DNA of 9,599 bases from Alphaproteobacteria bacterium (lineage in GTDB: Bacteria; Pseudomonadota; Alphaproteobacteria; Reyranellales; Reyranellaceae). The notes under the pieces were generated by a model, which saw only the letters and a program-made list of their open reading frames with translations, ran no database searches and was not told the origin of the DNA. The stretch covers positions 1 to 9,599 of the forward strand of contig JABCYT010000082.1 in the NCBI GenBank assembly GCA_013290035.1. The letters are read 5' to 3'. Shown in pieces: positions 6,850 through 9,599 of the stretch. A program made the translations under genes and the position numbers. How positions within the stretch are numbered: position 1 is the first letter of the stretch; each line of letters starts with the position of its first letter.

Positions 6850-7215
6850 GTGACTGACTCGTTGCTGGTGCAACTGCGCAAAGGCGTGCTCGACATGTGC
6901 GTGCTCGCCCTGCTCGAGCGTCGGGACGGCTACGCCTACGACATCGCAAGTCGTCTGGCCGACGCCATCGGCATGGGTGAAGGCACGATATATCCCCTGA
7001 TGCGGCGCATGCAGACCGACGGCCTGGTGCGGACCTATCTCGAGGAATCGAGCAGCGGCCCGCCGCGCAAATACTACCAGCTCACCAAGGCGGGGCACGC
7101 CGCCCTCGCCGCGCAAAAGGCCGAATGGAATGTCTTTACCGCGTCCGTGGCCAAGGTGCTGTCGGATGCAAGGGCGGCGGTACCGGCCGCGAAAATCATG
7201 GGAGGAGTCAAATGA
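6850..7215 (+). CDS. PadR-family transcriptional regulator
   Basis: A 121-residue winged helix-turn-helix DNA-binding protein, the small PadR-s2 size class. L-L-x-Q-L-R-K-G-x-L-D-x-x-V-L-A-L-L at 5-22 is the typical PadR opening; Y-A-Y-D-I at 28-32 leads the HTH. The recognition helix is G-E-G-T-I-Y-P-L-M-R-R-M at 43-54, and the wing carries G-P-P-R-K-Y-Y-x-L-T-x-x-G at 70-82. The GTG at 6850 is used, preceded by GAGGATGAGAG; starting here keeps the complete domain. The stop overlaps the ATG of the HAAS gene (ATGA), so the three-gene set is coupled. PadR proteins mostly repress, often in response to a ligand or an envelope signal; the inducer here is unknown. It likely controls its own operon through the inverted repeat upstream. 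Confidence 0.92.
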   Translation: MTDSLLVQLRKGVLDMCVLALLERRDGYAYDIASRLADAIGMGEGTIYPLMRRMQTDGLVRTYLEESSSGPPRKYYQLTKAGHAALAAQKAEWNVFTASVAKVLSDARAAVPAAKIMGGVK

Positions 7216-7790
7216 GCAGGCTCGAATTCCTCGACACGCTGCGTCGCCGGCTGGCGGGATTGCCACCGGCGGAGATCGACGATCTCGTCGCCGATTACGC
7301 CACCCATTTCGCCGACGGCATGGCGGCGGGTCGCAGCGAGGCGGAGATCGCCCAGGCCCTAGGCGATCCCATACGACTGGCGCGCGAGCTGCGGGCGGAG
7401 GCGGGCTTCCGGCGCTGGGAGAGCGAGCGCACGCCGGCCAGCTTCTTCGCCGTGCTGTTCGGCTTTGTGGCGCTGATCGCCGTGGACTTCGTGTTCCTGC
7501 TGCCGCTGCTGGGCGGCCTCGTCCTGTTCACCCTGATCGCCGCGATCGTCCTGCTGGCGCTGTGCATCGCGGGCGTCGTGTTGCTGGCGAGGCTGTTCAG
7601 CTGGGACGGCTTGTTTGCCTTTCATTCCCTGGTGCGGAAGCTGAGCGGGCTCGGCCTGCTGGGCGTGGGCATCGGCGGCGGCGCGCTGTTGCTGCTGATG
7701 ATCGACTACGTGGTGCGCCTGCTCGGCAAGTTCGCGCGGCTGCACTACACCTTGCTGAACCAGGCAGATGCGGGAGGCGCACATGGCTAA
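7212..7790 (+). CDS. HAAS/DUF1700-type membrane protein
   Basis: A 192-residue protein with a cytoplasmic helical HAAS-like domain (about 1-65) followed by hydrophobic membrane segments at roughly 78-97, 99-127 and 147-168. The N-terminal domain shows the characteristic pattern: F-L-x-x-L-R-x-x-L-x-x-L-P at 6-19, then D-D-L-V-x-D-Y-A-x-H-F-x-D-G (23-36), a G-x-S-E-A-E-I turn (40-46) and A-L-G-D-P (49-53). Genes of this type usually follow padR, and the domain is thought to sense or relay a membrane signal, but its biochemical role is not established. The ATG at 7212 has GGAGGAG four bases upstream; a longer in-frame start at 7125 lies inside padR and is rejected. It overlaps the next gene by 8 bp. 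Confidence 0.85.
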   Translation: MSRLEFLDTLRRRLAGLPPAEIDDLVADYATHFADGMAAGRSEAEIAQALGDPIRLARELRAEAGFRRWESERTPASFFAVLFGFVALIAVDFVFLLPLLGGLVLFTLIAAIVLLALCIAGVVLLARLFSWDGLFAFHSLVRKLSGLGLLGVGIGGGALLLLMIDYVVRLLGKFARLHYTLLNQADAGGAHG

Positions 7791-8532
7791 AACCCTGGGC
7801 TGGATCGCCGTCGGCGGCCTCAGCGTCGGCTTCGTCTCGCTCGCCCTTGCCTATGTCCTGGGGGGCCGCGACCTGGACGGCTTGCTCGACCGCGGCAGCT
7901 TCCTCGCCAAGTCGTGCGGCGACAACGGTGGCGGAGCCGGCGCGAACCAGCCGGAGCGCCATCTAACGTGGCAAGGCGGCGACACGGTCGAAATCGCCCT
8001 GCCGGCGACCGTGCGCTACCGCGGCGGTGACGGCAGCGAGCTGATTGTCCGTGGATCGCCCGACGTCATCGCCCATGTCGAGGTTCACAACGGCCGGGTC
8101 ACGCTCGACTGTCACCGCTGGGGTGGCGTCCGCGACATCGAGATCACCCTGCCCGGACACGCCTTCCGCAAAATCGGCCTTTCCGGATCGGGCAAGCTCG
8201 TCATGGAAAACGTGAATCAGCCCGATCTGGCTTTCAGCATCAGCGGCAGCGGCGCGGTGCGCGCCCAAGGCACCGTCGATCATGCGACGGTCCGGGTTGC
8301 CGGATCAGGCGACGCCCGACTGGCGGATTTGGCGATGAAAGAGCTCACGGCCAAGATCTCCGGCAGCGGCAACGTCGAGGCGGCGCCCAAGGATGCCGCC
8401 GATATCCATATCTCCGGTTCGGGCGATGTCCGGCTGCTGAGCCATCCCGCGCGCTTGAAGAGCCACGTCGCGGGCTCGGGGCGCATCACCCAGGCCTCGC
8501 TCGACGCGGCCGAGGGAAAAGATCGGCGCTAG
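7783..8532 (+). CDS. Membrane-anchored GIN-domain (DUF2807/DUF4097-like) beta-repeat protein
   Basis: A 249-residue protein with an N-terminal membrane segment (about 6-27), a short glycine-rich linker (about 45-55) and a repetitive beta-rich domain. The diagnostic feature is six [ILV]-[SA]-G-S-G turns starting at residues 133, 153, 172, 192, 210 and 229, one every 18-20 residues, as expected for successive coils of a right-handed beta-helix. No clear signal-peptidase site is seen, so it is probably anchored with the repeats in the periplasm. The ATG at 7783 is preferred over 7768 because GGGAGG lies five bases before it. It overlaps the HAAS gene by 8 bp and completes the padR operon. The function of GIN/DUF4097 proteins is not established; ligand binding, adhesion or envelope sensing are possible. 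Confidence 0.85.
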   Translation: MAKTLGWIAVGGLSVGFVSLALAYVLGGRDLDGLLDRGSFLAKSCGDNGGGAGANQPERHLTWQGGDTVEIALPATVRYRGGDGSELIVRGSPDVIAHVEVHNGRVTLDCHRWGGVRDIEITLPGHAFRKIGLSGSGKLVMENVNQPDLAFSISGSGAVRAQGTVDHATVRVAGSGDARLADLAMKELTAKISGSGNVEAAPKDAADIHISGSGDVRLLSHPARLKSHVAGSGRITQASLDAAEGKDRR

Positions 8533-8568
8533 CTGAATCTCTGTAGCATACGGCAGAAGGAGAAACGC

Positions 8569-9528
8569 TTGCGCGCGCTCATTCTCGGCCTTGCGTTGGC
8601 TGTCGCCTTGATATCAACCGCGTCAGCCGATCCGCCATCCTTCCGAGCCGGCGTCACACGCATTACCGTTCACGACACCACGCCGTTCGATGTTCTGATT
8701 GCCTATCCCACGGAAGCCGCCGAAGCGTCGGTCGAAGAAGGACCAATCAAGCTTGTGGCGAGCCGCGACGCCCCGGTCGCCGCCGGTGCCCGCTTCCCGG
8801 TCGTCCTGTTTTCACACGGCGGCAGCGGCCCGGGGACACCGCTGGTTCATGGCGATCTTCTGCTTCACCTCGCGCGGCAAGGCTTCATCGTCATCGCGCC
8901 GTTCCATCCCGGAACCGCGAAGCCTTTCGTCGATCGGCCGCGACAGATCCACAAGGCGCTCGACTCCGTGTTGGCGGATCCACGCTTTTCCAAACGCGCC
9001 GATCCCGACCGGATGGGCATGGTGGGCTTCTCTTTCGGCGGCGCGGTGACGCTCATCGTCGCCGGTGCGACGATCGATTTGGCGCACTTGTCGGCCTATT
9101 GCCATGACCATGCCGACGATTCCAGAGCCTGCGGTGGCATAGCCACCGATGGCTCCTGGGCCAAGGTGCCGCCGAGCCGGAAATCGGACGATGCGCTCCC
9201 TTTGAAAGCCCTCGTTCTCCTGGAACCGTACGGCGCGCCAATTGAGCAGAAGGGCCTGGGATCGCTCGATCTGCCGATCCTGATCTACTCTGCATCGCAA
9301 TCCGATCTGAAGGCCGAGGGCAACATCCTGGCCCTTGCCAAGGCGCTACCGAGGTCGCCGCGGCAAATAGCCGTACCCGGCAGTCATTTCGTGTTCGTCG
9401 ATCCATGCTCGCCGATTTTGGCGACCACAGCGACGGAGATTTGCAGTGACCCGCCGGACACCGACCGCGCCGCCATCCATCAGCGCTTCAAGCGGGAGAT
9501 TTCGGATTTTCTTCGGGCGAACCTGTGA
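8569..9528 (+). CDS. Exported alpha/beta hydrolase, dienelactone hydrolase / PAF-acetylhydrolase-like
   Basis: A 319-residue secreted hydrolase probably acting on an ester or lipid in the periplasm or outside the cell. Residues 1-20 are a signal peptide ending in S-T-A-S-A before D-P-P. The fold is visible as F-P-V-V-L-F-S-H-G-G-S-G-P-G at 76-89 (oxyanion-hole strand and turn), R-M-G-M-V-G-F-S-F-G-G at 148-158 with nucleophile Ser155, a strand L-P-I-L-I-Y at 235-240 followed by candidate acid Asp246, and G-S-H-F at 271-274 with catalytic His273. Four cysteines (179, 188, 280, 292; approximate) could form disulfides. The start is TTG at 8569, six bases after AGAAGGAG; the gap to the GIN gene is 36 bp with no terminator, so readthrough from the padR operon is possible. 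The natural substrate cannot be told from sequence. Confidence 0.88.
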   Translation: MRALILGLALAVALISTASADPPSFRAGVTRITVHDTTPFDVLIAYPTEAAEASVEEGPIKLVASRDAPVAAGARFPVVLFSHGGSGPGTPLVHGDLLLHLARQGFIVIAPFHPGTAKPFVDRPRQIHKALDSVLADPRFSKRADPDRMGMVGFSFGGAVTLIVAGATIDLAHLSAYCHDHADDSRACGGIATDGSWAKVPPSRKSDDALPLKALVLLEPYGAPIEQKGLGSLDLPILIYSASQSDLKAEGNILALAKALPRSPRQIAVPGSHFVFVDPCSPILATTATEICSDPPDTDRAAIHQRFKREISDFLRANL

Positions 9529-9542
9529 TGCGGATTTCCCCG

Positions 9543-9569
9543 CAAGCGACGTCTCAGCGACGTTGCTTG
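9543..9569. terminator. Stem-loop between convergent genes
   Basis: Positions 9543-9553 pair with 9559-9569 in an 11-bp stem (one G-T pair) with a 5-nt loop at 9554-9558. It sits between the convergent hydrolase and tadA-like genes, where a bidirectional terminator is expected. The right arm also encodes codons near the C-terminus of the minus-strand gene, and that gene's stop is in the loop. No T-run follows on either strand, so termination may be weak or Rho-assisted. Confidence 0.5.
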
Positions 9570-9599
9570 AAGAAGGCGCGCAACAGCTCGCCCGCCTCG
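9554..9599 (-). CDS. C-terminal end of a tRNA adenosine deaminase (TadA)-like protein, partial
   Basis: The minus strand reads E-A-G-E-L-L-R-A-F-F-K-Q-R-R then TGA (stop at 9556-9554). The L-L-x-x-F-F-x-x-R-R ending is typical of bacterial TadA, which deaminates A34 to inosine in tRNA-Arg. Only 15 codons are in the window and the catalytic domain lies beyond the right edge, so the call rests on this tail alone. It converges with the hydrolase gene, 25 bp away. Confidence 0.55.
   Translation of the reverse strand, partial: EAGELLRAFFKQRR

Noticed and set aside
5759..6853. 364-codon open frame on the plus strand
   Set aside because: It is antisense to the acyltransferase; its E/R/Q/H-rich translation is the complement of transmembrane codons and is not a real protein.

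Overview
The window is high-GC, densely packed bacterial DNA with strong G/C preference at third codon positions. Gene content fits a Gram-negative, probably an alphaproteobacterium of the Rhodospirillales/Reyranella kind: short single-domain QueF, cobalamin-type QueG, adrenodoxin-reductase-type ferredoxin reductase, many exported proteins, and a TadA-like C-terminus. The taxonomic placement is a judgement from protein style, not from a marker gene. I see no tRNA, rRNA, CRISPR array, transposase or phage gene. It reads as chromosome, with ten complete protein genes and one gene cut by the right edge.

Layout. 1-183: no convincing gene, but several stem-loops and a REP-like GC-rich palindrome. 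184-3000 (minus strand): an adrenodoxin-reductase-type NADPH-ferredoxin reductase followed 45 bp later by a periplasmic dipeptide/oligopeptide-type solute-binding protein. 3029-5582 (plus strand): queF, then queG 8 bp later, then an exported methyltransferase-like protein whose ATG overlaps the queG stop. The minus-strand reductase and queF have start codons only 28 bp apart. 5579-6745 (minus strand): an integral membrane acyltransferase of the OpgC/Acyltransferase_3 type, convergent with the methyltransferase and sharing a CTAG stop overlap. 6746-6849: divergent regulatory region with a sigma70-like promoter and a perfect 7-bp inverted repeat. 6850-8532 (plus strand): PadR regulator, HAAS/DUF1700-type membrane protein and a GIN/DUF2807-type beta-repeat protein, translationally coupled by overlaps. 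8569-9528 (plus strand): exported alpha/beta hydrolase. 9543-9569: stem-loop. 9554-9599 (minus strand): the last 15 codons of a tadA-like gene.

How the genes may work together. QueF and QueG catalyse two reductive steps of queuosine tRNA modification (preQ0 to preQ1, and epoxyqueuosine to queuosine). QueG needs low-potential electrons, so the divergently transcribed ferredoxin reductase is a plausible electron-supply partner. This is inferred from position only. The PadR-HAAS-GIN trio looks like a self-contained envelope-sensing module: a DNA-binding repressor, a membrane protein with a cytoplasmic helical domain, and a membrane-anchored protein with six regularly spaced [ILV]-[SA]-G-S-G turns outside the membrane. 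The operator-like repeat lies between padR and the divergent acyltransferase gene, so both may be under PadR control. The most worthwhile leads are this module, the reductase/queuosine pairing, and the exported methyltransferase with a proline-rich insertion.
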